64,000 nt of DNA from Saprospiraceae bacterium UBA3362 (GTDB lineage Bacteria; Bacteroidota; Bacteroidia; Chitinophagales; Saprospiraceae), in assembly GCA_002360455.1 (NCBI GenBank), contig DEQQ01000084.1:25344-89343 (forward strand), in the 5' to 3' direction. Positions 18,188 to 27,082 of this stretch are shown one piece after another; the first letter of the stretch is position 1, and each line of letters opens with the position of its first letter. Position numbers and translations under genes: made by a program. Below the pieces are notes generated by a model. The model was given only the letters and a program-made list of their open reading frames with translations. It ran no database searches and was not told the DNA's origin.

Positions 18188-20083
18188 TTATACCAATTTG
18201 AAGATAAACATTAAACAGAAAATTACTAAACCTAATATCATTGCCAAAATATACATTCCGGTATTTCCGGATTGCAAAGCTCTGAGATTTGTACCTGCTT
18301 TACTTAATACAGTGGAAGGCAAATACATTATCCCTTGAACAAATTGATGCTCAAATGTTGTTTTCAACCAATTTCCTAAAGAATACACAGGCTTTATTAT
18401 AATCAAATCATAGATTTCATCCAAATAAAATTTATTTCGAAACACATTGCTTATGCCTGTATCAGAGCCATTGTATTCTTCGATTGATTTATTTGAGTAT
18501 CTTTTCTTGGTGATAATAAACAATGATACCAAAACGATAATCGTAACAAGCCATAACACGATTTCAAACAAATGAGAAGGGTGATGTGAAGTATCTTGAA
18601 CTGATTTGCTTAAAAAATCATGCATTAAATGAGTTTGATGTGTGATCTCAGGCAAACCAAAAAATCCTCCTATTGTAGCTAAGATTGCCAATACAAAAAG
18701 CGGCCCAAGCATAATTACAGGTGATTCATGTGCGTGGTCCCAACTGTGATGATCTCCTCTATATTGCCCATGAAAACAAGAAAAATACAATCTCAACATA
18801 TACCAGGCTGTACAAACAGAAGCAATAGAAAGCAAAATGAAAATGATGATATGATGACCATAGGCCGCAGCTAAAATTTCATCTTTTGAGAAAAATCCAG
18901 CAAATGGTGGACAGCCAATAATCGCCAATGTGCCGATGAGAAAAACCAAGTGTGTCCACTTCATTTTTTCTTTTAATCCTCCCATTTTAGAAATATCTTG
19001 CTCTCCATGCAAACCATGAATTACGCTACCCGCAGCTAAGAATAACAATGCCTTAAAAAAAGCATGGGTTACCACATGAAAAACAGCTGTTGTGTATGCA
19101 CCAACTCCAAGTGCCACGACCATATATCCCAATTGACTTACTGTAGAGTACGCCAAAACTTTTTTGATATCATTTTGCTTTAATGCAGTAAAAGCCGCAA
19201 TCAATGCAGTGATCAAACCTACTCCAATGATAATTTGATTTGTGATCGGAGTTAAAGTATACATAGCACTCAACCTTGCTACCAAATAGATTCCTGCAGT
19301 TACCATTGTGGCAGCATGAATTAAAGCCGAAACCGGAGTAGGTCCTGCCATTGCGTCAGGCAACCAGGTGAATAAAGGAACTTGAGCAGATTTTCCGCAC
19401 ACTCCAACAAATAAGAACAAAGTGATCATTACGTTGAATGGCTCATTGATAGGGTATTGCTTTGCACCATCCAAAATAACTCTGATGTCTAATGTCTGAA
19501 ATTGGTATGCTATCAAAATCATTGCAATAAGAAACCCTAAGTCTCCTATTCTATTCATTATAAATGCTTTTCTTGCAGCAGCATTATAGTCAGTATTTTT
19601 ATACCAAAAACCTATCAATAGAAAGGAACAAAGTCCAACTCCCTCCCATCCGGCGAAAAGAATCAAAAGATTGCTTCCCAAAATGAGCAACAACATCGAA
19701 AACAAAAACAAATTAAGATAAGCAAAAAACCGATGAAACCCTTCATCATCATGCATATAACCACCGGAATATGCATGGATCAGTGTACCTACGCCTGTCA
19801 CTATCATCAACATCACAAAGCTCAGATTATCTAAAAAAAACTCGAAGTTGATTTCAAATAAATCCGGAACGTTTATCCATTGATAAAAGCTAACAACAGT
19901 CTTTTGATCTTTAAAACTAAAATAAGCTAAAACAGCTGCTATAAAAGACACTAATGGGCCTGTACAGCCAATCCATTGAACAAAAGTTTTATTCAACTTG
20001 GAGCCCAATATTCCATTGATAATAAAACCAATCAAAGGTGGCCATAACATCAAATGAACTAACATGTTTGCACTCATACTCAT
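18188..20083 (-). CDS. nuoL: NADH-quinone oxidoreductase subunit L
   Basis: 631 residues, the largest antiporter-like subunit. Conserved stretches include GWEGVGLCSFLLIGFWY (about 148-164), VPLFTWLPDAMAGPTPVSA (about 235-253, with the proton-path residues) and HVVTHAFFKALLFLAAG. The C-terminal part after about residue 480 should hold the lateral helix that runs along NuoM and NuoN. It is at the distal end of the membrane arm. Two starts are possible (ATG 20083 or ATG 20077). It lies 11 bp downstream of nuoK. Confidence 0.95.
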   Translation of the reverse strand: MSMSANMLVHLMLWPPLIGFIINGILGSKLNKTFVQWIGCTGPLVSFIAAVLAYFSFKDQKTVVSFYQWINVPDLFEINFEFFLDNLSFVMLMIVTGVGTLIHAYSGGYMHDDEGFHRFFAYLNLFLFSMLLLILGSNLLILFAGWEGVGLCSFLLIGFWYKNTDYNAAARKAFIMNRIGDLGFLIAMILIAYQFQTLDIRVILDGAKQYPINEPFNVMITLFLFVGVCGKSAQVPLFTWLPDAMAGPTPVSALIHAATMVTAGIYLVARLSAMYTLTPITNQIIIGVGLITALIAAFTALKQNDIKKVLAYSTVSQLGYMVVALGVGAYTTAVFHVVTHAFFKALLFLAAGSVIHGLHGEQDISKMGGLKEKMKWTHLVFLIGTLAIIGCPPFAGFFSKDEILAAAYGHHIIIFILLSIASVCTAWYMLRLYFSCFHGQYRGDHHSWDHAHESPVIMLGPLFVLAILATIGGFFGLPEITHQTHLMHDFLSKSVQDTSHHPSHLFEIVLWLVTIIVLVSLFIITKKRYSNKSIEEYNGSDTGISNVFRNKFYLDEIYDLIIIKPVYSLGNWLKTTFEHQFVQGIMYLPSTVLSKAGTNLRALQSGNTGMYILAMILGLVIFCLMFIFKLV

Positions 20084-20094
20084 CTTCGTTTTAT

Positions 20095-20424
20095 TTACCC
20101 TTTGAGGCTTTTAAATAAATCAATATTTGTAGTTTGTAAATTTTTGAACATCATAACAATAATGGCCAATCCTACACTTACTTCCGCTGCTGCTACAGCC
20201 ATCGTAAAAAATACCATGATTTGTCCTGCAGAATCTGAATTGTAACTTGACACCGCTGTAAAAAGCAAATTGACAGCATTCAACATTATTTCTATACACA
20301 TAAAGACTATAATGACATTCTTTCTTGTCATTACTCCAATAAGTCCGATGACAAACAATGCTGTACTCAGAAGAATATAATGAGTGAGAGGAATTGCTTG
20401 AATAATTTCCGGCATTTGATTCAT
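20095..20424 (-). CDS. nuoK: NADH-quinone oxidoreductase subunit K
   Basis: 109 residues, three membrane helices, the normal size for NuoK/ND4L. The conserved membrane glutamates sit in IVFMCIEIMLNAVNLLF (about 39-55) and in AAAEVSVGLAI (about 77-87); both are part of the proton channel. It lies 12 bp after nuoJ and 11 bp before nuoL. Confidence 0.95.
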   Translation of the reverse strand: MNQMPEIIQAIPLTHYILLSTALFVIGLIGVMTRKNVIIVFMCIEIMLNAVNLLFTAVSSYNSDSAGQIMVFFTMAVAAAEVSVGLAIIVMMFKNLQTTNIDLFKSLKG

Positions 20425-20436
20425 TTTGCAAAAAAT

Positions 20437-20961
20437 TTATACTGTGGTATTGATGGTTTTAGTTTGGATCGGTTCCTTTCTATTGAGCAATACAACGCCA
20501 ATCATTGCCACTAAAAATAATACAGAACTTATCTCCATAGGAATTAAATAATCTTGATATAATTTCATGCCTATTGATTCTACCAATCCGATATTATTAT
20601 CCAAGGGTTGAGCAGTTTGAGGCAATGAATTGCCAAGAGCAGAAATGACCATTAAAAAAATACAACCTCCTGAAATAACTGCGGCAAACATAGGCACAAG
20701 GGATTGCTTTGTCTCTATATCTCGATTCAAGTTTAGAAACATAATCACAAATAAGAAAAGAACCATTATCGCACCGGCATAGACCACAATATTGACCAGG
20801 GCCAAAAACTGTGCATTGAGTAAAACATAATGTGCCGAGATGCAAAAGAAAGTAAGCACTAAAAACAAGACACTGCGAATAGGGTGTCTTGATGTGATCA
20901 CCAAGCTCGCTGAAATAATAGTTAAGGCGGATAAAAAATAAAAAATATATTGAATATTCAT
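20437..20961 (-). CDS. nuoJ: NADH-quinone oxidoreductase subunit J
   Basis: 174 residues with five predicted membrane helices, as in NuoJ/ND6. The family's flexible third helix is seen as VNIVVYAGAIMVLFLFVIM (about 56-74), whose VYAGAIMVLF core is diagnostic. The C-terminus is a short charged tail. It lies 2 bp after nuoI and 12 bp before nuoK. Confidence 0.95.
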   Translation of the reverse strand: MNIQYIFYFLSALTIISASLVITSRHPIRSVLFLVLTFFCISAHYVLLNAQFLALVNIVVYAGAIMVLFLFVIMFLNLNRDIETKQSLVPMFAAVISGGCIFLMVISALGNSLPQTAQPLDNNIGLVESIGMKLYQDYLIPMEISSVLFLVAMIGVVLLNRKEPIQTKTINTTV

Positions 20962-20963
20962 AA

Positions 20964-21461
20964 TTAATTCGTTAAAAATGGTTCTACCAATCTATCTTTT
21001 CCATAAATAAAATCTCCACGATCATAATTCGCAGGAGCCATTTTATCATTTTGCAAAAAAATTGCAGCCTTTGGGCAAGCTTCTTCACAAAGTCCACAGA
21101 ATATACATCTCAACATATTAATTTCGTAAACCGCTGCATACTTTTCTTCACGATAAAGATGCTTTTCTTCCTTTTTCCTTTCTGCTGCTGTCATTGTTAT
21201 GGCCTCCGCAGGACAGGCTAAAGCACACAGTCCACAGGCCGTACATCGCTCGGCTCCTTTCTCGTCACGACGCAAAACATGAAGTCCCCTGAACACATTG
21301 CTCATTGGACGTTTTTGTTCGGGATATTGTATTGTCGCTTTCTTCTTGAATAGGTGAGACAGGGTTATGCCCATTCCCTTTACAACCGCAGGCAAGTAAA
21401 TACTTTCTAAAAAATTCATGGGTTTTCGCTCCATTACTTTTTTTCTATTAGTCAATTGCAT
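20964..21461 (-). CDS. nuoI: NADH-quinone oxidoreductase subunit I (2x[4Fe-4S])
   Basis: 165 residues. Two ferredoxin-type [4Fe-4S] motifs carry clusters N6a and N6b: CTACGLCALACPAEA (about 78-92) and CIFCGLCEEACPKAA (about 119-133). NuoI passes electrons from the peripheral arm towards NuoB and quinone. The N-terminal amphipathic part docks on the membrane arm. The gap to nuoH is 66 bp, larger than others in the operon. Confidence 0.95.
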   Translation of the reverse strand: MQLTNRKKVMERKPMNFLESIYLPAVVKGMGITLSHLFKKKATIQYPEQKRPMSNVFRGLHVLRRDEKGAERCTACGLCALACPAEAITMTAAERKKEEKHLYREEKYAAVYEINMLRCIFCGLCEEACPKAAIFLQNDKMAPANYDRGDFIYGKDRLVEPFLTN

Positions 21462-21527
21462 CGTATCTATTTATTAATAACTATTATCTTAAATCTAACA
21501 ATCAATTTAAATTCTCTTTTAGTCTAT

Positions 21528-22544
21528 TTATGCTTTCATCAATAATACAATTCCGGTTATAACAATATTCACCACAGCCAATGGAATTAGCATTTTCCAT
21601 CCTAAATTCATCAACTGGTCATACCTGAATCTTGGCAAAGTCCATCTAACCCATATAAATAGAAATAAAAAGAAAAATATTTTTGCAAAGAGAACACCTA
21701 CACTTAATAATGTTTTTGCCATCCCGGGATCCATACTGCTTATAAATGGAGCATGATAACCACCAAAATAAAGAGTCGCAATTACTGCACTACTTATAAA
21801 CATATTAATATACTCTGCAAAAAGAAAGAATCCCAACTTCATTGAAGAGTATTCTGTATGATAACCACCTACAAGTTCGGTCTCACATTCAGGTAAATCG
21901 AATGGGGCTCTATTCGTTTCTGCAAAAGCGCAAACAATAAAAATAATAAATCCCAAAGGTTGGAATAAAACATTCCATTGCCATCCTGCTTGTTGTTCCA
22001 CAATACCTCGTAAAGAAAGTGTTGAACTCATCATTACTAATGCGACTATAGACAATCCCATTGCAAGTTCATAGGAAATATTTTGTGAAGCAGCTCTGAT
22101 AGCACCTAATAAAGAAAATTTATTATTTGATGACCAACCTCCAATTAATATTCCGTAAACTCCCAATGAAACTACTCCAAAAATATAAAGCAAACCAACG
22201 TTAAGATCTGTGGCTTGCAATACAATATTGGTATCTCCTATTTTCAAATCCGGACCAAAAGGGATCACGGCACTAGTCATCAAAGCAGTTGCCATAAAAA
22301 ATCCCGGACCCATTAGAAATAACATTCTATCGGCTTTTAACGGAATAAATTCTTCTTTAAAAAAGAGTTTGACTCCATCAGCCAATGGTTGAAGTAAACC
22401 AAAAGGTCCTGCTCGATTAGGCCCCAAACGATCCTGTAAAAATGCTGCAAGCTTTCGCTCGGCATAAGTCGAATACATGGCAATAAATAATGATATACCA
22501 AATATGACTGAAATAAAGATTAATTTTATAACTATTGGACTCAT
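21528..22544 (-). CDS. nuoH: NADH-quinone oxidoreductase subunit H
   Basis: 338 residues, eight membrane helices. NuoH joins the peripheral and membrane arms and shapes the quinone pocket. Typical sequence: YAERKLAAFLQDRLGPNRAG (about 27-46), FAETNRAPFDLPECETELV (about 208-226) and the YSSMKLGFFLFAEY segment. The start overlaps the end of nuoG by 4 bp (ATGA), so the two are translationally coupled. Confidence 0.95.
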   Translation of the reverse strand: MSPIVIKLIFISVIFGISLFIAMYSTYAERKLAAFLQDRLGPNRAGPFGLLQPLADGVKLFFKEEFIPLKADRMLFLMGPGFFMATALMTSAVIPFGPDLKIGDTNIVLQATDLNVGLLYIFGVVSLGVYGILIGGWSSNNKFSLLGAIRAASQNISYELAMGLSIVALVMMSSTLSLRGIVEQQAGWQWNVLFQPLGFIIFIVCAFAETNRAPFDLPECETELVGGYHTEYSSMKLGFFLFAEYINMFISSAVIATLYFGGYHAPFISSMDPGMAKTLLSVGVLFAKIFFFLFLFIWVRWTLPRFRYDQLMNLGWKMLIPLAVVNIVITGIVLLMKA

Positions 22545-23509
22545 TCGGATACAAATTTTGCGTCAACTGGAACTGCCGGTGAGACTACAGGCAATTCATA
22601 TTTGTTGGCGGTAATAACAGAATCATTTTCCATTTTTCTTGGACCTTCTATAGTCCAATCATTAATGCTCTTATGTTCAAATCTACATTCATTACAGATA
22701 AAATCTTCAACTTCTCCAAACTCATTTTTTCTAGCTGTAACTCTAATCAAATCATCTCCCTTTTTCCAAACAATCGTCTTTCCTGAACACTTACTGCAAT
22801 TACGATGAGCATCATAAGGTTTAGAAAACCAAACACGTTGTTTAAAACGATAGGTTTTATCTGTCAAGGCACCAACAGGACAAACGTCAATTATATTTCC
22901 TGAGAAATCTTTTTCAATTGCATTTTGTATGTAAGTAGAAATTTCACTCACATCACCTCTATTAATCACGCCATGTACTCTTTCATTAGTAAGTTGCTCT
23001 GCAGCATATACACATCGATAACAAAGAATACATCGGGTCATATGCAACTGAACATAAGGCCCTATATCTATCCTATCAAATTCACGCCTCCCTTCCTCAT
23101 ATCTTGTTTGCTCCTTGCCATGGTCAAAAGAAAGATTTTGCAAATCACATTCTCCTGCTTGATCACAGACCGGACAATCTAAAGGATGATTAATTAATAA
23201 AAATTCAACCACTCCGTTTCTTGCATCCACCACTTCCTGAGAAGTCTCATTTTCTACAACCATGCCATGCTCCGCTCTAGTCAAACATGACGCCACAAGT
23301 TTTGGCATTGGCCGTGGGTTTGCTTCGGATGTTTGAGCAACCCGCACAAGACAAACTCTGCATTTGCCACCTGTATTTTTCAAACTAGAGTAATAACACA
23401 TTGCCGGAGGATAATTTCCTCCTAACATTCTTGCAGCCTGAAGAATCGTTGTACCTTTTGGAACTTCGATGCTTTGATTATCTATTGTAACTTTGATTAA
23501 TTCTGACAT
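22541..23509 (-). CDS. nuoG: NADH-quinone oxidoreductase subunit G, short form (Fe-S domains only)
   Basis: 322 residues, far shorter than the ~900-residue E. coli NuoG. The N-terminal [2Fe-2S] ferredoxin domain (CYYSSLKNTGGKCRVC, about 38-53), the His/Cys [4Fe-4S] segment (HPLDCPVCDQAGECDLQ, about 107-123) and a second [4Fe-4S] set (CILCYRCVYAAEQL near 160; CPVGAL near 211) are all intact. The molybdopterin-like C-terminal domain is absent. Short NuoG is usual in Bacteroidota, so I do not read this as damage. Extra CxxC pairs lie near 236-273. It begins 3 bp after the TOPRIM-like gene ends. Confidence 0.9.
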   Translation of the reverse strand: MSELIKVTIDNQSIEVPKGTTILQAARMLGGNYPPAMCYYSSLKNTGGKCRVCLVRVAQTSEANPRPMPKLVASCLTRAEHGMVVENETSQEVVDARNGVVEFLLINHPLDCPVCDQAGECDLQNLSFDHGKEQTRYEEGRREFDRIDIGPYVQLHMTRCILCYRCVYAAEQLTNERVHGVINRGDVSEISTYIQNAIEKDFSGNIIDVCPVGALTDKTYRFKQRVWFSKPYDAHRNCSKCSGKTIVWKKGDDLIRVTARKNEFGEVEDFICNECRFEHKSINDWTIEGPRKMENDSVITANKYELPVVSPAVPVDAKFVSE

Positions 23510-23512
23510 TTT

Positions 23513-24085
23513 CTAATTTTCTGAAACTTTAATATTTACTATATCTGAATCAATTATATTTCTGTTTTTATTTTTTAATACTGTAATCCATTTTTTTAGC
23601 TGTTCTATTGTCGGATTTTTTGACTTATTTAAAGTATGAAACGAAGATTTTAAGTTAGGATCTTTCTTGATTGCCATTCTTTTTGTTTTGCCAACCAGTT
23701 CTTTAAGATTGTTTGGAATATTATAATCTGACATATTAATATTGGATTCTTTACATCTATTAATAAGCCAAGTTTCAAGCGCCGGAGCCAATTGAATAAT
23801 AAAATGCTTTTTTAATTTATGTCCAAATAAATAAATTTCATTTTCTATTTTATCCAAAAGCTCCATTTCATTTATATAAGCTACTGTCTTTTTATCTTTA
23901 TCTATTATTCCTAAAGCAAAATCATCTTTGAACTTTCCTTTTTTATTATTTGTTTCTCTGAACTCTTTTTCTACTTCAAAACAATTTCTCTTATGATTAT
24001 AGCCATTCTTTCTAGGCTTTACTAATCCTTCTATTAGCAAAGTATCTGTATAACACTCTATCATTATATGGTCATCTATGTTCAT
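23513..24085 (-). CDS. TOPRIM-like small protein, partner of the AAA ATPase
   Basis: 190 residues, not assignable to a named family by eye. The layout suggests a TOPRIM-type fold: an early strand with Glu10 in IECYTDTLLIEGLV, then a DxD-type motif GIIDKDKK (Asp62, Asp64), then PALETWLI (Glu104), which recalls the third acidic motif of TOPRIM-like or RloB/DUF4276-type proteins. The C-terminal third is Lys/Asn-rich. It overlaps the ATPase gene by 4 bp (ATGA) and ends 3 bp before nuoG. It could be a nuclease effector driven by the ATPase, as in split OLD, Gabija or PARIS-type systems. That role is inferred, not shown. Confidence 0.7.
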   Translation of the reverse strand: MNIDDHIMIECYTDTLLIEGLVKPRKNGYNHKRNCFEVEKEFRETNNKKGKFKDDFALGIIDKDKKTVAYINEMELLDKIENEIYLFGHKLKKHFIIQLAPALETWLINRCKESNINMSDYNIPNNLKELVGKTKRMAIKKDPNLKSSFHTLNKSKNPTIEQLKKWITVLKNKNRNIIDSDIVNIKVSEN

Positions 24086-25074
24086 ATAAAATTTTCTATG
24101 TTATAATATAAATCAATTCCTGCCTGTCCGACTCTTATTATATCCTTGTCTTTTATCCTAGTAACTTTAGTTTCTTGGTTATAATGTAAAATATAAACGG
24201 ACAAATCATTTCTTACTTCTTCATTATCTATAAAAAACTGCAATATGTCAGTACTGTGAGTAGTAATAAAATACTGATTGTTGTTTTTGTTTTCAAAAAT
24301 ATCCTGAGTGATCTGCCTGATATATGGCGGAAAAATATGTGCTTCCGGTTCTTCAAATAGTAGAATTGAATTTTGATTTGAAGCTATGGCCGCTTTAGGA
24401 AAAATGAGTCTTTGAAAAGAATCTGCAGTCAGATGAATTGGAATCGTCAATACTGTGGTTTCATCAAGTTCTTTGAGTAAATTTAATTCTTCGGTGGTTT
24501 GATTAAAATTAAATTTTAAGCCATATTCTTTCAAAATTAAAAAGATGCTTTCTCTTAAATCCTTATAAAGTTCTAATATTGAGACTAAATTCTCTCCATA
24601 AGGAACAGATAAATTGGTAAATTGATTTCTTTGCAATTTTACATTTTGAGTAAAATTGTATTTTACAATATCCAATCTTTCAATGCTAGAACCGTTCATA
24701 CTAAATGAGCTTCCACCATTAGAATATGAAATAGAGAAAAATGATTTTTCTTCACTATTTTGATAAAAACTTAATAAGCCGGAATTCGCTGAATTAAAAT
24801 CAAAAACACACTTTATTTTTTCCTCATTCAACCTTACTTGAATTTCATTTCTATAATTTCCATTATATGCCAATTGATTCAAACTATCAAACCGCATAAG
24901 ATTTTTTAATGAAGCTGGTTTATCAACATTACAAAACAAGCTCATAGCCTCCAAAATATTGCTTTTACCAGCATTAGGATAACCAATCAAGAGATTTACC
25001 TTGCGGCAATCTTCAAGTCTTGCCTCTTTGATTGACTTAAAGTATTGTATTGATATGTTTTTTATATTCTCCAA
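24082..25074 (-). CDS. AAA family ATPase (AAA15/OLD-like, ABC-type head)
   Basis: 330 residues. Walker A GYPNAGKS at 31-38; Walker B SILLFEEPEAH at about 236-246 with catalytic Glu; H-loop TTHST at 271-275. The arrangement is that of AAA15/OLD-family ATPases, with a short middle insertion and no long coiled coil. It starts at TTG 25074; an in-frame TAA lies upstream and no ATG precedes Walker A. It lies 61 bp after nuoF. Together with the overlapping TOPRIM-like gene it forms a two-gene unit inside the nuo operon. Such pairs are typical of anti-phage systems. A housekeeping link to complex I is possible but nothing in the sequence supports it. Confidence 0.85.
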   Translation of the reverse strand: MENIKNISIQYFKSIKEARLEDCRKVNLLIGYPNAGKSNILEAMSLFCNVDKPASLKNLMRFDSLNQLAYNGNYRNEIQVRLNEEKIKCVFDFNSANSGLLSFYQNSEEKSFFSISYSNGGSSFSMNGSSIERLDIVKYNFTQNVKLQRNQFTNLSVPYGENLVSILELYKDLRESIFLILKEYGLKFNFNQTTEELNLLKELDETTVLTIPIHLTADSFQRLIFPKAAIASNQNSILLFEEPEAHIFPPYIRQITQDIFENKNNNQYFITTHSTDILQFFIDNEEVRNDLSVYILHYNQETKVTRIKDKDIIRVGQAGIDLYYNIENFI

Positions 25075-25135
25075 CTTTACTTTTTACTTTCTTCAATAAT
25101 AGTCCGATGGTTATTTATTTTCAAAATTTACTCAA

Positions 25136-26473
25136 TTAATGTGCATGAGCAATTTCTCTATGCAAATGTTTTTTACAACAACTTTCCGGATTTTTAACAT
25201 GCTCCTCAAACTCTGATCTGAAATGTCTTATTGCGCTGGCTACAGGCCAGGCTGCAGCATCACCCAATGGGCAAATTGTTTTGCCTTCAATATTTTTGGC
25301 AATATTGACTAATAAATCAATATCCTTTATTTGACCATGTCCATGTTCAATTCGGTGCAAGACTTTTTCCATCCATCCTGTTCCTTCTCTGCAAGGACTG
25401 CATTGACCACATGATTCGTGGTGATAAAATCGGGTAAAGTTCCATAGGTTTCTGACTATGCATTGTTGATCATCAAACACGATAAATCCTCCTGAGCCTA
25501 ACATTGTTCCGGTGGCAAATCCCCCATCACTCAATGATTCATAAGTCATCAAACGGTTTTCGCCATTAGCTGTTTTGAGTATCAAATCTTTAGGCAGAAT
25601 CGGAACCGAAGAACCTCCGGCAACAACGGCTTTAAGTTCTCTACCATTGCTTATTCCTCCACAATATTCGTCACTATAAATAAACTCCTCTACCGGAACT
25701 CCAAGCTCAATTTCATAAACTCCGGGTTTATTAATATTTCCACAAGCTGATATAAGTTTTGTTCCTGTACTTTTTCCAACTCCTATCGCCGCATAAGCAT
25801 CTCCACCATTATTGACAATCCAAGGAACATCTGCAATAGTCTCAACATTGTTAACAACTGTAGGACATCCATAAAGCCCTGACACGGCAGGGAACGGTGG
25901 CTTGTTCCGGGGATTTCCTCGCTTCCCCTCCAAAGACTCCAATAATGCAGTTTCCTCTCCACATATGTATGCACCACCTCCCGGCTGAACATACAGATCC
26001 AATGAATAACTGCTTCCCAATATTTTTTCTCCTAAAAACCCGGCTGCATAAGCTTCTTTAATTGCTTTTTCGAGAATTCGAATTACATGCATCATTTCGC
26101 CTCGAACATAGATGTAAGAAGTTCTTGCACCTAAAGCATATGAGGAGGTGATCATGCCTTCTATCAAAGCATGAGGTATATGCTGCATCAAATATCTATC
26201 TTTGAAAGTTCCCGGTTCTGACTCATCTGCATTACACACTAAATATCTAGGTTTGTCTGTAGATTTATCTAGAAAACTCCATTTCATTCCTGTCGGAAAA
26301 CCTGCTCCACCTCTACCTCTAAGCCCGGATTTCTTCACCTCTTCTACTACTGCATCCGGAGTCATTTCCTTGAGTGCTTTCTCAACGGACTTATAACCAC
26401 CTTTGCTTCTGTACACCTCCAAGGTATTTATTCCCGGTACATCAATATGCTCAAGTAATATTTTTTTGCCCAT
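25136..26473 (-). CDS. nuoF: NADH-quinone oxidoreductase subunit F (NADH- and FMN-binding)
   Basis: 445 residues. The NADH-binding GRGGAGFPTG (about 52-61), the FMN-site segment CNADESEPGTFKDR (about 79-92) and the C-terminal [4Fe-4S] motif ESCGQCSPCREG (about 349-360) are present. NuoF takes the hydride from NADH to FMN and passes electrons to cluster N3. It lies 23 bp after nuoE. Its 3' side is followed by the ATPase cassette and not by nuoG. Confidence 0.96.
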   Translation of the reverse strand: MGKKILLEHIDVPGINTLEVYRSKGGYKSVEKALKEMTPDAVVEEVKKSGLRGRGGAGFPTGMKWSFLDKSTDKPRYLVCNADESEPGTFKDRYLMQHIPHALIEGMITSSYALGARTSYIYVRGEMMHVIRILEKAIKEAYAAGFLGEKILGSSYSLDLYVQPGGGAYICGEETALLESLEGKRGNPRNKPPFPAVSGLYGCPTVVNNVETIADVPWIVNNGGDAYAAIGVGKSTGTKLISACGNINKPGVYEIELGVPVEEFIYSDEYCGGISNGRELKAVVAGGSSVPILPKDLILKTANGENRLMTYESLSDGGFATGTMLGSGGFIVFDDQQCIVRNLWNFTRFYHHESCGQCSPCREGTGWMEKVLHRIEHGHGQIKDIDLLVNIAKNIEGKTICPLGDAAAWPVASAIRHFRSEFEEHVKNPESCCKKHLHREIAHAH

Positions 26474-26496
26474 GATAATTTTTTTGGATGTAATTT

Positions 26497-26988
26497 CTAT
26501 CCCTTTTTTCTTAATTCATCAATCAATAAATCTACTTTTTCCTTAGTCATATTTTCATAATAATAATATTCAGGTCCGATTTGAAATACAGGGCCTGTTC
26601 CGCAAGCTGCCAAACATTCTACGGGTTTTAAGGTAATCAATCCATCTGAAGTGGTTTCGCCACAAACAATTCCCAACTTATTCTCCATATAATGAATAAG
26701 CTCTTCGGCTCCCACATTACAACATGGGCCTGTCCTACAAATTTCGATCACATATTTTCCAACCTGTTTGAGATGAAACATGGTATAAAAACTGGCAACT
26801 TCATAAACCTCGATAGGTTTGATGTCCAATATTTCTGCAACCTCGTCCATGATCTCCACCGGCAACCATCCGTTTTCTTCTTGTGCTATATGAAGAATAG
26901 GCAACAGTGCAGATTTTTTTCTGTCCGCGGGATATCTTTTTAAGATATCAGAAATGTCGGATTTTCGTTTTTCTTTGATCAATTGCAT
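26497..26988 (-). CDS. nuoE: NADH-quinone oxidoreductase subunit E ([2Fe-2S])
   Basis: 163 residues, thioredoxin-like ferredoxin. The four cysteines that bind cluster N1a lie in ICRTGPCC (about 84-91) and CLAACGTGP (about 124-132). NuoE pairs with NuoF in the NADH dehydrogenase module. It lies 94 bp after nuoD and 23 bp before nuoF. Confidence 0.95.
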   Translation of the reverse strand: MQLIKEKRKSDISDILKRYPADRKKSALLPILHIAQEENGWLPVEIMDEVAEILDIKPIEVYEVASFYTMFHLKQVGKYVIEICRTGPCCNVGAEELIHYMENKLGIVCGETTSDGLITLKPVECLAACGTGPVFQIGPEYYYYENMTKEKVDLLIDELRKKG

Positions 26989-27082
26989 TGAGATCTAATT
27001 TTATTTTTTGATCTATACTTTTTTATTCATTATTATTTCATTTCGGTTTTGAATTCCAATTGAATGAAATCTCAAATTTCTT

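Noticed and set aside
22541..23509. NuoG as a truncated pseudogene
   Set aside because: All Fe-S motifs are intact and short NuoG is normal in Bacteroidota; the nuoG-nuoH junction (4-bp overlap) is also tidy.
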